Below are positions 1-12,163 of a DNA stretch of 64,000 bases, piece after piece. The DNA is from Silene conica (taxonomy: Eukaryota > Streptophyta > Magnoliopsida > Caryophyllales > Caryophyllaceae): positions 30,599,568-30,663,567 of the forward strand of contig CM055319.2 in the NCBI GenBank assembly GCA_029255685.2. Reading direction: 5' to 3'. The notes below the pieces were generated by a model. The model did not search any database and had not been told where the DNA came from. It saw only the letters and a list, made by a program, of their open reading frames with translations. The position numbers and the translations under genes are program-made. Position 1 is the stretch's first letter; every line of letters starts with the position of its first letter.

Positions 1-1
1 G

Positions 2-694
2 TTGATCAAAGTTCAGGTAACCGGCTAGAAGAGAAAGTTCACAAGTGTTTATATTATTTGACTCTTTTCTTCCAAAAATTGTGTTGGCCATAAGACGGAG
101 TACATACCTTAGGGGAGGAAGATGCACGGATGCACCACGACGTTTGGAGTCGGTGCTCGGTCCCTCTGAGATGGCTGCCCAAAAAGGGCCATACAATGCT
201 CTAGGTGAGGTATAACCCGCACTAACCAGGCCAAGGTGCGCCCCAAAAGTGCTCAAGGGCCAAACAAAGGTTTGGTTCATGAGCCGAAATGATACACAGG
301 GGCTGCCCGGGTTGCTCTCAAAAACACTGGCTCTAAAAACAAAAGAGCTAAAGAATTCCAAAGTGAGCACTGGGTAAGTAAATTCGTACATCCTAGTCAA
401 ACCCCCCATTCCAGTTCCGTTAAGGATCTCAGCTACGGTCTCAAAACATCCTATGGCCTCGAGGCTTGGTCGGTGCAGAAAACGAGTGGGGGTAATAGTT
501 GTTCCTAAAAGGTTCTCAAAACGAGTTCTTTGCGCAGGAACGTAAAATTGTACCTCGGGATAGCCCGGTAGGCTATCCACTGGTTCCCATGTGACCACAG
601 CAGTCCGAAAACTTCCTTGGGAGTGTGAGCTGCTGCTCCCCTCATCATGGCTTGCGCTCCGCCTTGATTCCCTTCTTCGCTTGTTTCCTTCCAT
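2..694 (-). CDS. Athila ORF1 (env-position) protein, N-terminal 231 codons, open at the window edge
   Basis: An ATG at 694-692 opens a frame with no stop for 231 codons up to the window edge. After a Ser/Arg-rich start it contains TPTRFLHRPSLEAIG, SFRLMNQTF and a block ending ANTIFGRKESNNINTCELS. These line up in order with TPTRFLSRPDLETLG, HFRLMNESF and GETIFGRPEPNNLTNTELA in the Athila-2 ORF1 at 61503-63688. In Athila elements this gene sits after integrase, where retroviruses have env, but its function is not established. The frame is intact although the upstream pol is broken. A candidate intron ends 7 nt before the ATG. Confidence 0.82.
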   Translation of the reverse strand, partial: MEGNKRRRESRRSASHDEGSSSSHSQGSFRTAVVTWEPVDSLPGYPEVQFYVPAQRTRFENLLGTTITPTRFLHRPSLEAIGCFETVAEILNGTGMGGLTRMYEFTYPVLTLEFFSSFVFRASVFESNPGSPCVSFRLMNQTFVWPLSTFGAHLGLVSAGYTSPRALYGPFWAAISEGPSTDSKRRGASVHLPPLRYVLRLMANTIFGRKESNNINTCELSLLAGYLNFDQ

Positions 695-701
695 GTCAAA
701 T

Positions 702-1121
702 CTGCACTAGGAGATAGGATAACAAAAAGTAACCCAAAGTTAATTGAATCAACAATATGTTCATTAATTTCCCCAAATCAATCATCTAAATTAGGGTTTT
801 TGATTTTTCAATTAAAAACCCTTATTTTTTTTTGTGAGTAAAAATTTAGGGATACTACAATGAAGAGTACCATCAACATAAACAGAAAGGAACTTCGTAA
901 TCAGCAGCAACAAAGAAGCATACTAAACGGAAATTTAAAAAAAAAACGGAAATTAAAAGAAAACAGAAATGAAATCCTAAAAAAAACGAAAAAAAACTAA
1001 GAACAAGCAATAGGAAAAAAAAACGAAAAAACGAAGGACAGAAAAAAAAAACGAAAAAGAAGAGACCAAATCTGAAAGAGAGGAAACAAGGAAAAATAAA
1101 GAGAAAAGGAAGAAAAATTAC
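702..1121 (-). other. Candidate intron in the ORF1 leader of Athila-1
   Basis: On the minus strand a donor-like GAG|GTAATTT starts at 1121 and an acceptor-like CTAGTGCAG ends at 702, seven bases before the ORF1 ATG. The 420-nt interval is rich in T/C runs and has no coding potential. Athila-2 has a similar intron-like interval ending 2 nt before its ORF1 ATG. This is inferred from splice signals and position only. Confidence 0.4.
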
Positions 1122-1339
1122 CTCAACAAAATGCCCTTATAAGACTAGATCTGCAAAATTTGAGTTCAAAAACCCAAAAACTAGCAAAAATAGCCTAAGT
1201 AGAGTAGATTTGAAGAAGGAAAAGGGAAATAAGGGTTGAGAGAGAGTTAGGGTTTATGTTAGAAGAGAAGGGGGTGTTTGAGGAAGGGGTAAAAAGAAAT
1301 CTGAAAAATAAACCAAATAAGTACCTACGCGAAAAACCC

Positions 1340-1523
1340 AGCCGATCGACTTATGGTATCGACTGAAGACGGTCGATCGACTTATCGTATCGACTGAAAA
1401 CGGTCGATCGGCTAAGTCGACTAAAAGGACTTCGTGCGAATCCAGAGACGGTCGATCGACTTTCGGGATCGACCACATTTGGTCGATCGGCTTCTTTTAT
1501 CGACTAACAACGGTCGATCGACC
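1340..1523. repeat. Phased GGTCGATCGAC array between integrase and ORF1 of Athila-1
   Basis: Words with core CGATCGA start at about 1340, 1371, 1402, 1450, 1481 and 1512, giving intervals of 31, 31, 48, 31 and 31 bp. A half-word (ATCGAC) lies between most full words. The spacers vary more than the words. It occupies the same place as the 60747-61039 array of Athila-2. No ORF explains it. Confidence 0.85.
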
Positions 1524-1766
1524 ATTTGGAGCTCTTTTCTTTGATTTTCGTCCGTTTCAACATTTCCGTAAGACTTCCGTTGCTTAAAACACCTGCAATT
1601 CTTCAGTAAAAACACCTAGAACTCTACTCCTACCACAAAAAGTTCTTAAAAACAACTAAAGTCTGAGTCTAAAAAGTTCGAAACTAAACAAAACTTCAAA
1701 TTACAAGCCGGGTTGCCTCCCGGGAAGCGCTGATTTATAAGGGTCCCGCACGACCTCTAACTTTCT

Positions 1767-2819
1767 TCAAAACTCGGCAACGTCAAGTGGTTCAAGGTAC
1801 AACACCTCAACCACTCCAATCACTTCCCCTTGATCTCGATAGTGTTTGACTTGATGTCCGTTGGCTTTGAATTTTTCCCCTGCAGCATTCTCAACTTCTA
1901 CTGCACCAAACTTAGACACGTTAGTGATGGTGAAAGGACTAGACCATTTAGACTTTAACTTACCTGGAAATAGGCGAAGTCTGGAATTGTACAGTAGCAC
2001 CTTTTCTCCCACTTTGAAATCACGAATGAGGATTTTCTTGTCATGCCACCTCTTTGTCTTTTCTTTGTAGACTCGTGCACTGTCATAGGCATTAAGCCTA
2101 AACTCCTCCAGTTCATCAAGCTGCAAAAGTCTCTTTTCACCGCTCAACTTAGGATCAAAGTTGAGCTCTTTCACTGCCCACCAAGCTTTGAATTCCAACT
2201 CCACAGGTAGATGACACGATTTACCATAGACTAGTCGATAAGGTGATGTGCCAATTGGAGTTTTGAAAGCAGTACGATAGGCCCAGAGGGTATCATCCAA
2301 CTTCATACTCCAATCCTTTCTTGACTTAGACACTACCTTGGCTAGGATCTCCTTGATCTCCCTATTAGAGACCTCAACCTGCCCGCTAGTTTGGGGATGA
2401 TATCCCACACCTCGACGATGTGAAACACCATACTTAGTGAAAAGAGTTGACAACTTGTTATCCCTAAAGTGCATGCCACGATCACTTATGACAATACGTG
2501 GCACACCAAATCGTGGGAATATGATCTTTTTAAACAATGACACGACAGTCTTAGCATCACAAGAGACCGAAGCAACGGCCTCTACCCATTTTGACACGTA
2601 ATCGACAGCTACGAGGATATACCTGTTTCCCTTAGATGACGGGAAAGGACCCTGAAAATCGATTCCCCAAACATCAAAAACCTCAACTTCCAAGATGCCA
2701 ACCTGAGGCATCTTGTGCCTCCTGGAAATGTTACTAGTGCGTTGACAAGCATCACAAGAGGAAACAAACATTTTAGCATCATAAAACATGGTAGGCAAAA
2801 AAAACCAGATTGAAGTACC
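1767..2819 (-). pseudogene. Athila-1 integrase
   Basis: A 343-codon open stretch starts at 2798. The HHCC zinc region ends with CDACQRTSN. The catalytic core shows [10 protein letters not shown] (first Asp), VISDRGMHF (second Asp) and a Glu in [14 protein letters not shown], so the DDE triad is present. The C-terminal part ([20 protein letters not shown]) is typical of gypsy integrases. It normally inserts retrotransposon cDNA into host DNA. The frame is separated from RNase H by a frameshift and stop near 2820, so no continuous Pol is made. Confidence 0.92.
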
Positions 2820-4422
2820 TTAGCCCACGGTCCGGGATGGACCGTGGTGGCCGCCATAAGAAGAAGAATGACAAGCCTCCAGAATAGATTTTGTCTCCCA
2901 CTGTGGGATGCATCTCCTGTACAGTCCATCAACACATTCTTTGAAAAGAAAGGGGTCATCCCAAAAATAACGCTTCACATCGTGGAGGAATCGCTTTCTC
3001 TGTTGAAAACTCAAATCCGGGGGTAGAAGATTACCTACAATAAAGTTGGCAAAGTCAGCATACCAAGGGATCTCAGAAATAGATAAAGCAAGCAAACTCT
3101 CGTCAGGAAAGAAATCATTGATAGGAAGAGTGTCTCCCTCATTTTGTAACTCCAATCGAGACAAATGGTCAGCAACAAGGTTTTCAGAACCTTTCTTGTC
3201 CCGGATATCCAAATCAAATTCCTGAATCAGGAGTACCCATCTCAGCAACCGCGGTTTGGCATCCTTCTTCGCCAAGAGTTGTTTCAGGGCTGTGTGATCA
3301 GTGAAAATGATCACTTTTGATCCCAGCAAATAAGACCTGAACTTCTCTAATGCATATACCACGGCTAACATCTCCTTTTCCGTGGTACCATACTTGACCT
3401 GCGTCTCATCCAATGTTCTACTTGCATAGTAGATTGCACTCAGAGCTTTTCCCTTCCTTTGGCCAAGCACTGCGCCAACCGCGTAATCACTCGCGTCACA
3501 CATTATCTCAAAAGGGAGCTCCCAATCCGGTGCTTGGATTATGGGCGCGGTGATCAGGGCTTCCTTTAACCTGTTGAAAGCATTAAGGCACTCGTCAGAA
3601 AAATCAAAAGACACATCTTTAATCAGCAAACGTGTAAGTGGTTTAGCAATTTTTGAAAAATCCTTGATAAACCGGCGATAAAACCCGGCATGACCAAGGA
3701 AACTTCTAACCCCCTTGACGTTAATGGGAGGAGGTAATTGCTCTATCACCTGCACTTTTGCTTTGTCTACCTGTATACCCTTATCTGAAACCAAATGACC
3801 AAGAACGACACCCTCGTTCACCATGAAATGACATTTCTCCCAGTTCAAAACCAAGTTAACCTCAATGCATATCTGCAAGATTTTATCAAGGTTAGATAAA
3901 CAAGAAGAAAAATCAGACCCATACACACTGAAGTCATCCATAAAGACTTCCATGATTGACTCGATATACTTGGAAAAGATTCCCATCATGCACCTTTGAA
4001 AGGTGGCAGGGGCATTACAGAGACCAAATGGCATCCTGCGATATGCATAAACACCATAGGGACAAGTAAAAGTAGTCTTTTCTTGGTCATCAGGGTGAAT
4101 GGGAATCTGAAAAGAATCCCGAATACCCATCCAAATAACAGAAAAACTTGTGGGATGCCAATCTCTCTAGCATCTGGTCAATGAAAGGGAGAGGAAAATG
4201 GTCTTTTTTAGTGGCGGTATTCAACTGCCTATAGTCAATACACATCCGCCACCCAGTCACAGTCCTAGTTGGTATTAATTCATTCTTATCATTTCTAATT
4301 ACAGTAGTCCCTCCTTTCTTAGGAACTACGTGAACTGGGCTTACCCAATTAGAGTCGGAAATAGAATAAATTATACCTGCATCGAGAAGTTTCATCACCT
4401 CTTTCCTTACCACATCCTGCAT
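2820..4422 (-). pseudogene. Athila-1 reverse transcriptase-RNase H
   Basis: Two overlapping open stretches (4422-4090 and 4130-2820) in different frames make up this domain. The first holds the RT start with MCIDYRQLN and HFPLPFIDQ. The second holds [13 protein letters not shown] and the catalytic FMDDFSVYG, then RNase H ([38 protein letters not shown]). The frame changes inside the RT fingers at about 4100-4130. The family copies genomic RNA into cDNA and removes the RNA strand. Upstream, an A-run frameshift near 4549-4560 and a TGA in the protease-RT linker near 4480 also break the frame. Confidence 0.92.
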
Positions 4423-4523
4423 ATTCTGATTTAGCCGGCGTAAACCTTGCGCACGAGGTTTGTGACCTTCTTCCAGGTTGATTCAATGCATGCAGAAATC
4501 AGGACTAATACCTGTCAAGTCAT

Positions 4524-5393
4524 CTAAACTGTATCCCATAGCTTTCTTATTTTTTTTTTCAAAACAACCAACAAGTCAGCGAGTTGGCCAGCATTAAGTT
4601 TAGAACTAACTATGACAGGATAAAGTTCAAGATCATCAAGAAAAACATACCTGAGATGGGAAGGGAGGGGTTTGAGTTCTGGTTTTGTTACCTCTTCAGT
4701 ATAAGAGGTTTTCATTATCGCATCAACCGTCTCACCTTTCTCGAGGGTGTATTGTCTTCCTTTTAATGCCCTCTTCATCATGGTAAAGTCAACCTGCGCG
4801 TCCTCTGCAAAACTATCAAGAACCATTAAAACTTCTAACGGGTCCCCTATTAGGGAACCCGACCAAAAATCAAACATGGATTCATCGATAATGTCGATGG
4901 CATAGCAAGTGTCTTCAATCATAGGTTTAGCTAGTGTGTTAGCTAGATTAAAGGTCACTCTATCATCCCCTACCTCAAGAGTCAAACGCCCCTGTTTGAC
5001 ATCAATAATGGCTCCTGCAGTGTGTAGGAAGGGTCTACCCAAAATTATTGGGATTTGGGTGTCCTCAGCCATATCTAGGACAATGAAGTCGACAGGTATA
5101 AAGAATTTACCTATCCTAACAGGGACATCCTCTAAAACACCTAGAGGTCTTTTTACTGATCTATCAGCCATTTGAAGAGTCACACTTGTGACTTTGAGAC
5201 TACCCATGTTCAACTTTTCACAGACCGAATAGGGCATAACAGAAACACTTGCCCCCAAATCACACAAAGCTTTGTCTATTACAAGGGTACCTATAGTAAC
5301 AGGAATTGAAAAACTACCCGGGTCCTTCAACTTTGGTGGAGATTTACTTTGTAGGAGTGCACTACACTCTTCGGTAAAAGCAATAGTCTCCAC
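4524..5393 (-). pseudogene. Athila-1 aspartic protease and linker (split from gag by Copia-1)
   Basis: The frame carries a retropepsin-like active site ALCDLGASVSVMPYS (DLGA in place of the commoner DTG/DSG), QMADRSVKRPLG, and IILGRPFLHTAGAIIDV. It is the continuation of the gag hinge at 14022-14803; Copia-1 inserted between them and duplicated tccac. The stretch ends at 4524 after a frameshift in a run of A on the coding strand. In Athila the protease processes Gag-Pol in the virus-like particle. Confidence 0.88.
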
Positions 5394-6389
5394 TGTTGGG
5401 GCTGGTGTCCTTGATAATTAAGTACAATGACTTATTAAATCTCTTTAAGGATCACAAGGGCATACTTTTGTATTATTACCAGTTGATCCACGTTTATCAA
5501 TAACAGTTGGCTTACTAGATAAGTTTGACGTTATTGTCATACGGATGGCGGTGATCAACTGGTCCCTATACGTCACACCTATAGGACACGTTTGAGAGAT
5601 GTGAAGGTATGAAAATACAGTCACATTTTGCCGGATATGACTAAACAGTTAGTCAGAGGTATTGACTACTAAATTAGTCAATAAGATGTTGAGATTATTA
5701 TTTAATACGGATTAAATAATTTTAGCTAATACGGATTACATGATTAATTCGTAAATTAAATATAAACGGTTATATTTAATTAAATATTGTATTCGCGAAT
5801 TAATATAAACAGTTATATTAATTTGGGTAATTATACAATATCGTATTTTATCAGACCGTTATTAATATATCGACAGTATTAATAACTGATAACATGTTGC
5901 GATTTATAAATAAAACCCGCGAATAAATTATAGCTAAATGGGTCGAACCACGAATTAGAATAAGGTAAGAGTGGAAAGCCCACTCCTACCCTATTGGATA
6001 TTTCGGCCAAGTGTAGTATATAAGGAGATGACTTCTCCTTATGCAAAACACTCTTGTTGCACTGATTAATATAATCTCAAGGTAAAATTAGGGTTTTGAG
6101 AGCTTTCTTCTCCCAAAACCTCGGATCTCACATCTAAAACCTAAATAGCTCTCCCAATATTGCAAGGCAGTTGGAGAGGATTTCTAGCACACGCGGCCAT
6201 GTCTCATTCTAAGTCTTGGGTGCAAGTTATAGGAGGGAATTTGTGTTAATTCTTGTTCTTAGGCCTTTTGCGCGAGGACTAAAGGTTGTACTTCTTTTCT
6301 TATCTTTTTAATCTTATGACCATATTCACGATTGTATTTTTCATTATAATCCTGCAAGTTTAGGGCGAATACGCGTTTTATTCCCCACA
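5394..6389 (+). repeat. Copia-1 5' LTR with a chain of inverted repeats
   Basis: Besides promoter and poly(A) functions expected of an LTR, it holds successive inverted repeats: ACCAGTTGATC (5478-5488) pairs with 5553-5563, and CAATAAC (5498) with 5530-5536. TGACTAA/TTAGTCA spans 5638-5655 and TATTGACTA/TAGTCAATA spans 5660-5683. AATTAAATATAA/TTATATTTAATT spans 5754-5781, AATTAATATAA/TTATATTAATT spans 5798-5823, and GTTATTAATA/TATTAATAAC spans 5858-5886. Confidence 0.95.
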
Positions 6390-6391
6390 AG

Positions 6392-6403
6392 TGGTATCAG
6401 AGC
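6392..6403 (+). other. Primer-binding site, initiator tRNA-Met (Copia-1)
   Basis: TGGTATCAGAGC, two bases after the LTR end, is complementary to the 3' end of plant initiator tRNA-Met, the usual primer of Ty1/copia minus-strand synthesis. Confidence 0.95.
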
Positions 6404-8131
6404 CTTAGGCCATGAAATTTTACAATTGTGTCTTTCATAAGTTTTAAAAATTTTTAGAAAACCGTGCACTCTGCCTTGGCACTCGATCGAGTCTCTGTTG
6501 CACTCGATCGAGTGCCCTTGTACCAGGCCTCGTGTGTGTGCTTTTGTGTTGTAATCGATCTTGTTTTCGATTCTAATTCGCATATTGTTATTTAATCGAT
6601 ATTTTTAGCAATATGTGGATCTTTTGTTGTTTTTATTTTTGATTTTCATGTTTTATATCAAAAGATAAAAACTTGTTTAGATTTAAAGTGCAGTGTTTGC
6701 GTTTTAACGAGTCACTCGATCGAGCCCCTGCTGCACTCGATCGAGTGACACTGACACTCGATCGAGTGCCTCTGTTGCTCGGTCGAGTGCTCTTCTTTCA
6801 GGCTATCTTTTTCGAAAATAACTTGTTTTCTTATTTTCACATGGCTTAAAATAATATACTGTATACGGAAATAGTATATTATTTAGTGAAACGGTTCACC
6901 CTCGTTTGATACATATTGTTTTAAAACAGTTTAAAATAATGGAATATATGTCTATTAAAATTGGTGATTAAAGCGGTATAGTCACATAATTTTAATCTTA
7001 TAAGGTGGTTTGGTATAAATTTATTAATCATAATAACAGTATTATGTTATGTATGAATTTTAATTTAGTTGATGCATTTTATTTATCGTCTTGTGAATGC
7101 CTTGAATGCTTTCAATAACGTATTTAATTTTTGCAAACGGTTGTAACTTAGTGTGGCCTTAGAAGATTGTGTTACCGTAATGATGGGACACAGTCTTGCT
7201 TGTAATTTTGAGATCTTGAATCTCCGTTTTGGGTTTTTGCCATGTAATTACTTTTGTATTTAAATTAGAATGTATCTAGGACTACTTTTGTAATTTAAAT
7301 TAGTAATTTTGTGAAGACCAAAGTCGGAGACCGGATGCTCACTCCCGCTGCAAGGACCAAGATGGAACATCAAGACAAGCTTCTAGGGTCCAACGGTGGA
7401 TTCCAAGTTGTTTTATGTTTATTTTGGTAGGATAGGCCACACTAGGACTTTTATTTACGTTTATTGCATTTATCTTTATGCTTTCATCGATAATAGCTTG
7501 CATCATATTCCGCCTAAAAACCAAACCACCTATATCATGCCTGAAAACTGACTCATGTAGAGGTCACGCGTTAGTTTTCTGTGACAATACAGATGTCACA
7601 TGTCAATTGCTAAGCCATCACTTTATTTAATTCATTCACGCAAATGCTAGTTTTTAGTTCACTTAAATATGGTTAAATAAAAGTTGATGGGGTCCTCCTC
7701 ATATAACCAAAAATTGAGATTAGTCTTTATAAATCAGCCTCCCATGAATCCCTTCTTCGTCGGTAGGCATAATATGACCCCTTCTACGTCGGGTAAGTGG
7801 GAACAGATGATTTATTTTATCTCAACATCATGGTCACTCGATAATATCTAGTGACTGAGATGGACTAATAGATAGGATATACGGAAATCTATCGACCAAG
7901 AGTTCCAACGATTGGAATTAGCCAAACTGTGGGCTTATCAATATACGGAAATTGAGTCTTGGGATCGTTTATATAATTCTTGAGGGAGATCAATTATATA
8001 AATGCATGAGTCTACGAGTTTAAATTCAATTTAATATAGACTTAAATCACAACAATGAGTTGCTTATATGGTTTTGTTTTATCTTCTTTTTCAGTGTAGA
8101 ACACGTTCATTAAAACTGCTGTATAACTAAA
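6404..8131 (+). other. Copia-1 leader (untranslated), no gene seen
   Basis: About 1.7 kb separates the PBS from the gag ATG. It contains the CTCGATCGAG array (6482-6787) and AT-rich sequence. From about 6830 onward it is largely collinear with the Copia-2 leader. I see no conserved reading frame. Such a long leader could hold packaging or translation signals; none is identifiable by eye. Confidence 0.7.
6482..6787. repeat. CTCGATCGAG array with 21-bp spacing in the Copia-1 leader
   Basis: Words start at 6482 and 6503 (21 bp), then at 6715, 6736, 6757 and 6778 (21 bp each; the last is CTCGGTCGAG). Flanking bases often extend the palindrome to CACTCGATCGAGTG. Copia-2 carries GGTCGACCGACC words in the equivalent place. 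Confidence 0.88.
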
Positions 8132-11100
8132 ATGGCTGGTGAAGACCCAATGCCAAGTGCCAAGCTAGCACGTGAATCCTGGCTAAAGGCCTTCATGGAC
8201 TCCATGAATCAGTCAACTAGACTGAGGAATGATGGGTCAAACTTCTCTGACTGGGAGGCAGCACTACGGAATGCTGCCATTGCTGACGGAAAGCTTAAGT
8301 ATTTAACTGAGCCCATTCCGGCACACCCAGGAACTGGAGCTAGAGCCAACGAAATTCGCGCCCATAGCGATTTCGTTATGGAAGCGGGTGCGATAAAGAA
8401 CGTACTCATCTATGCAATGGAATCAAATTTGCAAAGACGCTTCATATCCCATGGTGCAAACAAGATTTTCACCACGCTCTCTAACGAATTCTCCAAGGCT
8501 CCGAGAATCGTTTCTTATGAGCATACCTGTCGCTTGTTTGAGGCGAAACTCCAGAAGGGCCAAGCTGTTAGCCCACATATTCTCAACATGATTGAGAATA
8601 TCGAGAAACTGGAGACCCTGAACTGCAAGATCAGTGAGAACATAATCGTTGATCGTATGCTTCATTCGCTTCATGATGGGTTCGCCCTCTTTAGGGCCAA
8701 CTATTACATGAACGACATGAAGAAGACTCCTCATGAGCTCCACTCCCTTCTCGTACAGACTGAGAAGGATCTGAAATTAAGTGGGAGCATGAAGCAGGAT
8801 GTTCTCATGATCTCCAGTAAGGGAAAGGGTAAAGGGAAGGCTAAAGCTCAGGGCGACCTAGCAGTAGGTAAGCCCAGGTTCAAGAAACCAGGATTTACTA
8901 AGAGTGGGCCAGGTGAGTCGAGCAACTCACAGGGCAAGGCAAAGAGCAAGGATACAAGCATGAAATGTCACCATTGCCACAAGACTGGGCATTGGAGGCG
9001 CTCATGCCCCGTGTATCGCGAGGACATTAAGGCAGGCCGTGTTACTCCTGTTGGTATGTCTTCTTCTTCTTTTATTCACATGATTGAGATTAACCATGCA
9101 AGTTGCGGAACTTGGGTACTTGATACTGGTTGTGGTTCTCATCTATGTAATCATGTGCAGGGCCTCCGAAACCAAGAACCCCTAATCAAGGGTGAGGTGG
9201 ACCTGCGTGTCGGGAATGGAGCACGCGTTGCTGCAGTCTCGAAGGGAACATACGTGATCCAGCTTCCAAGTGGATTCGAGTTATTTTTATATAACCGTTA
9301 TTATGTTCCTAGTTTGTCCAAAAACATTATTTCAGTTTCTGCACTTGACAAACTCGGCTTTTCATTTGTAATAGAGAATAATAGCTGTATTTTCTCCTTA
9401 CACAATATGATTTATGGCAAGGCAGTTTCCATGAATGGAATTTATGTTTTAGATCAAACTACCGAGATATTACATGTGAATAACAAGAGATTAAAGGTAG
9501 GTGACAAAGATCAAACTTACCTATGGCATTGTCGTATGGGACACATAAATGAGAAACGCGTAAAACAGCTCATACAGAATGGAGCTATATCGCCCTTTGA
9601 TTTCGAATCATATGGCACGTGTGAATCATGTCTCATCGGCAAAATGACTCGTATATCCTTCGAAGGTGTTGGAATGCACGCTGCCGACCTATTAGGACTC
9701 ATACATACGGACGTATGTGGCCCTATGTCGATCAACGCACGAGACGGCTATAGGTATTTCATCACTTTCACGGATGATTTGAGTAAATATGGCTATGTCT
9801 ACTTGATGAAACATAAAAGTGAATCCTTTGACAAGTTCAAAGAATACCAGAATCGGGTACAGAACCAGCTGGGTAGAAAGATTAAAGCACTACGCTCGGA
9901 TCGTGGTGGTGAGTATCTTTCACGCGAGTTTGATCAACACCTAAAGGACTGTGGGATCGTGCTACAGTTGACTCCACCTGGAACACCACAATTAAATGGT
10001 GTGTCCGAACGGAGAAATCGAACTTTACTTGATAAGGTTCGATCCATGATGAGTCACACCGTTGTGCCTGATTCATTGTGGGGCTATGCTCTTTTGTCGG
10101 CCGCTCTAATACTTAACCGAAGTCCGTCTAAAGCTGTTGACAAGACTCCATTCGAGTTATGGAAGGGAACGGTCCCTAACTTGTCCTTTATTCGGGTTTG
10201 GGGCTGCGAGGCTTATGTCAAGTGGAGACACGAGGATAAGCTCGGCCCGCGATCGGTCAAGACATACTTTATAGGCTATCCAAAGGGAACGTTTGGTCAT
10301 TACTTCTACTCGCCTACCGAACAACGTGTTTTTGTTGCGGCTAGTGCGACGTTCTTAGAGAAAGAATTTCTCGAGAACAAGTCGAGTAATAGAACCTTCG
10401 AGTTATCGGAGGTTCAAGAACCAACTACCGAGCAACCATTGGAGGAAACAGTTCCTTCAACCGAGGCTGCGGTAGATATTCCTGAGGAACCTAGGAGGTC
10501 GGGAAGAGTCTCTATTCCTCCGGACAGATACATTGGTATGGTCGAGGAACATGATACAGATGACGTCTTACTCCTAGAGGGTAATGAACCCACAACCTAT
10601 AAAGGTGCCATGACCAGTTCTGACTCAAAGCTATGGCTAGAAGCCATGCAATCCGAGATGGACTCCATGTATGAGAACAACGTGTGGGATCTTGTGGACC
10701 TACCTGCAAAGGTACGTCCCCTTCAATGCAAATGGCTTTACAAAATAAAGCACGCCGTGGAAGGACAACAAGATATCCACAAGGCAAGACTAGTTGCTAA
10801 AGGTTTCACTCAAGTGCCAGGCTTGTACTATGATGAGATCTTTGCACCCGTAGTCATGCTACGTTCCATTCGGATTATCTTAGCGATCGCCGCATTTCAT
10901 GATTATGAAATATGGCAAATGGACGTTAAAACCGCCTTCTTAAACGGTTATTTGGAGGAAGAGTTGTACATGGTATCACCCGAGGGTTTTATCGATCCAG
11001 CACATCCTAAGAAAGTTTGCAAGCTTAAGCGTTCCATCTATGGACTTAAGCAAGCATCGCGGAGTTGGAATCATCGCTTCGACCAAGTGATAAAAGAGAA

Positions 11101-12163
11101 TGGGTTCATTCGATCAGTCGAGGAACCATGTCTCTATATCAAGTCGAGTGGGAGCAAGATTGTATTCCTAGTACTGTATGTCGATGACATACTCTTGATT
11201 GGTAATGACATACCTCTCTTATCTTCGGTTAAAGCATGGTTGAAAAACCACTTCCAGATGAAAGATCTGGGAGAGCCACAAAGAATTTTGGGCATCCGTA
11301 TCTATAGGGATAGATCACGACGGATGTTGTCTCTCAGTCAGGAGTCTTATATAGATAAGATTATAGAGAGATTCAGCATGACGAACTCCAAGAAAGGGTT
11401 CCTTCCTATTACTCCTGGGCTTCACTTGAGCAAGACTCAAGAAGCTCAGTCATTGGAAGAGAAAGAGCGCATGAGTCGGATTCCTTATGCTTCGGCAATA
11501 GGATCGATCATGTATGCCATGATATGCACACGTCCTGACGTTGCATATGCATTGAGTATGACAAGTCGATTCCAAGCTCATCCAGGTGAACAACACTGGA
11601 TGGCCGTGAAAAACATTCTTAAGTACCTACGGAGGACTAAAGATTGGGGATTGACTTACGGAGGCGACTCGACGCTCTGCGCCACGGGTTACGCAGATGC
11701 TAGCTTCCAAACGGATCGAGATGACTCAAAATCTCAGTCTGGATTCGTTTTTACTCTTAATGGCGCTGCTGTCAGCTGGAAAAGTTCTAAACAGAGTGTT
11801 ACAGCAGATTCTACGACTGAGTCCGAGTACTATGCCGCCTCGGAAGCAGCTAAGGAAGCAATATGGATGCGTTAATTCTTACAAGGACTATCAGTAGTGC
11901 CTAGTTCGAATGACCCAATCACCGTTTATTGTGACAATAACGGTGCCATCTTCCAAGCTAAGGAGCATAAGTCTAGCAGCAAGGCTAGGCATGTACAACG
12001 GAAAGCTCATCTAATCAGAGATTACGTGGAGCAAAAGGAGATTTTTATTGATAAGATCGCTACGGATGACAACATAGCTGATCCTCTCACAAAAGCATTA
12101 CCACGTGATAAGCATGAAGGGCACATTCATTCCATGGGAATTGGATGTGTTCCTAAGTTGTAG
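8132..12163 (+). pseudogene. Copia-1 Gag-Pol polyprotein, one nonsense codon
   Basis: The frame is 1344 codons with no frameshift. Gag ends in a CCHC knuckle (CHHCHKTGHWRRSC, from residue 279). The protease has VLDTGCGSH (Asp about 331). Integrase has Asp 527, Asp 590 and Glu 626 (DX35E). RT has [18 protein letters not shown] and YVDD at about 1016-1019. RNase H holds ADSTTESEYYAASEA and YCDNNGAIF. The stop is TAA at 11873-11875 (codon 1248), where Copia-2 has CAA, so a single C-to-T change removes the RNase H end. The start ATG was chosen because Copia-2 has the same start and length. Confidence 0.95.
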
